Below are positions 1 to 33,130 of a DNA stretch of 33,130 nucleotides, piece by piece. The number at the start of each line of letters is the position of its first letter. Position 1 is the stretch's first letter. Both the position numbers and the translations under genes were made by a program. The notes below the pieces were generated by a model that had not been told where the DNA came from, searched no databases, and was given only the letters and a program-made list of their open reading frames with translations. Source of the DNA: Saccoglossus kowalevskii (lineage: Eukaryota > Hemichordata > Enteropneusta > Harrimaniidae). The stretch covers positions 390,857 through 423,986 of the forward strand of contig NW_003113961.1 of NCBI RefSeq assembly GCF_000003605.2, written 5' to 3'.

Positions 1-168
1 ATGATGAAAACAAAATTGTCAATTTGTTTACAACATCTTTTTTTTCCCAAAATTTGTTATCAGCAAAATCTACTAATAAATATTAAATTAAAATTTATAA
101 TATAAGCAGAAAACAAAATAATATGAGGTATGTTGTTATTAAAGTACTGGTACATATTCTATACTTAC

Positions 169-33018
<32,850 letters not shown>

Positions 33019-33130
33019 CTGGAAGAGAAAAAAACATCATTATTCATAAGATTCAGTGAAAATCAAATATTATCAAATACTGTAAAATGATCCTGTATTG
33101 AAATTAAATAGCATATTTCACTAAATAAAG

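Overview
This is eukaryotic, animal-type nuclear DNA. It is A+T-rich, its exons are short and bounded by GT-AG introns, and it carries microsatellites, small terminal-inverted-repeat (TIR) elements and a tRNA-derived SINE. There is no bacterial gene organisation. The mix of TA- and TTAA-flanked mini-elements would suit a marine invertebrate, perhaps a mollusc or another lophotrochozoan, but that placement is a weak inference.

Almost all coding capacity belongs to one gene on the minus strand that runs off both ends of the window. I resolved 66 internal exons. Here they are named R1 (32896-33018, most N-terminal) to R66 (169-285, most C-terminal) in transcription order. Every exon starts and ends in phase 1 and encodes exactly one EGF-like repeat. 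Fifty-two of the 66 are exactly 123 bp, and the others are 117-129 bp. Together they give about 8.1 kb of coding sequence (about 2,700 residues) with no other domain, signal peptide, membrane segment or stop codon seen. The one exception is R22, which is 122 bp and frameshifted.

The repeat is not a standard six-cysteine EGF. Its pattern is C1-x4-C2-x5-C3-x6-C4-x4-C5-x-C6-x2-C7-[YF]-x-G-x2-C8. The extra pair is C4, which sits in the loop between EGF cysteines 3 and 4, and C7, which replaces the usual Gly before the aromatic residue. All length variation lies in the C1-C2 and C3-C4 loops. The C4-to-C8 part keeps the same spacing in all repeats. Similarities between distant repeats show growth by block duplication (R11-R14 / R18-R21 / R38-R41, and R31-R32 / R61-R62). 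Because every exon is frame-neutral, any exon could be skipped without shifting the frame. This matters for R22.

The introns (91 bp to about 1.06 kb) hold the rest: two arrays of ATGCAAAT octamers (3531-3840, 5241-5512), a SINE (about 6549-6885), five TIR mini-elements, a triplicated 180-bp unit (17578-18110), several microsatellites, a 123-bp tandem duplication that copied a splice donor (27031-27276), and two CpG-richer islands of unknown origin (about 20540-20840 and 29271-29580). The gene's ends, and so its membrane or secreted status and its name, lie outside the window.
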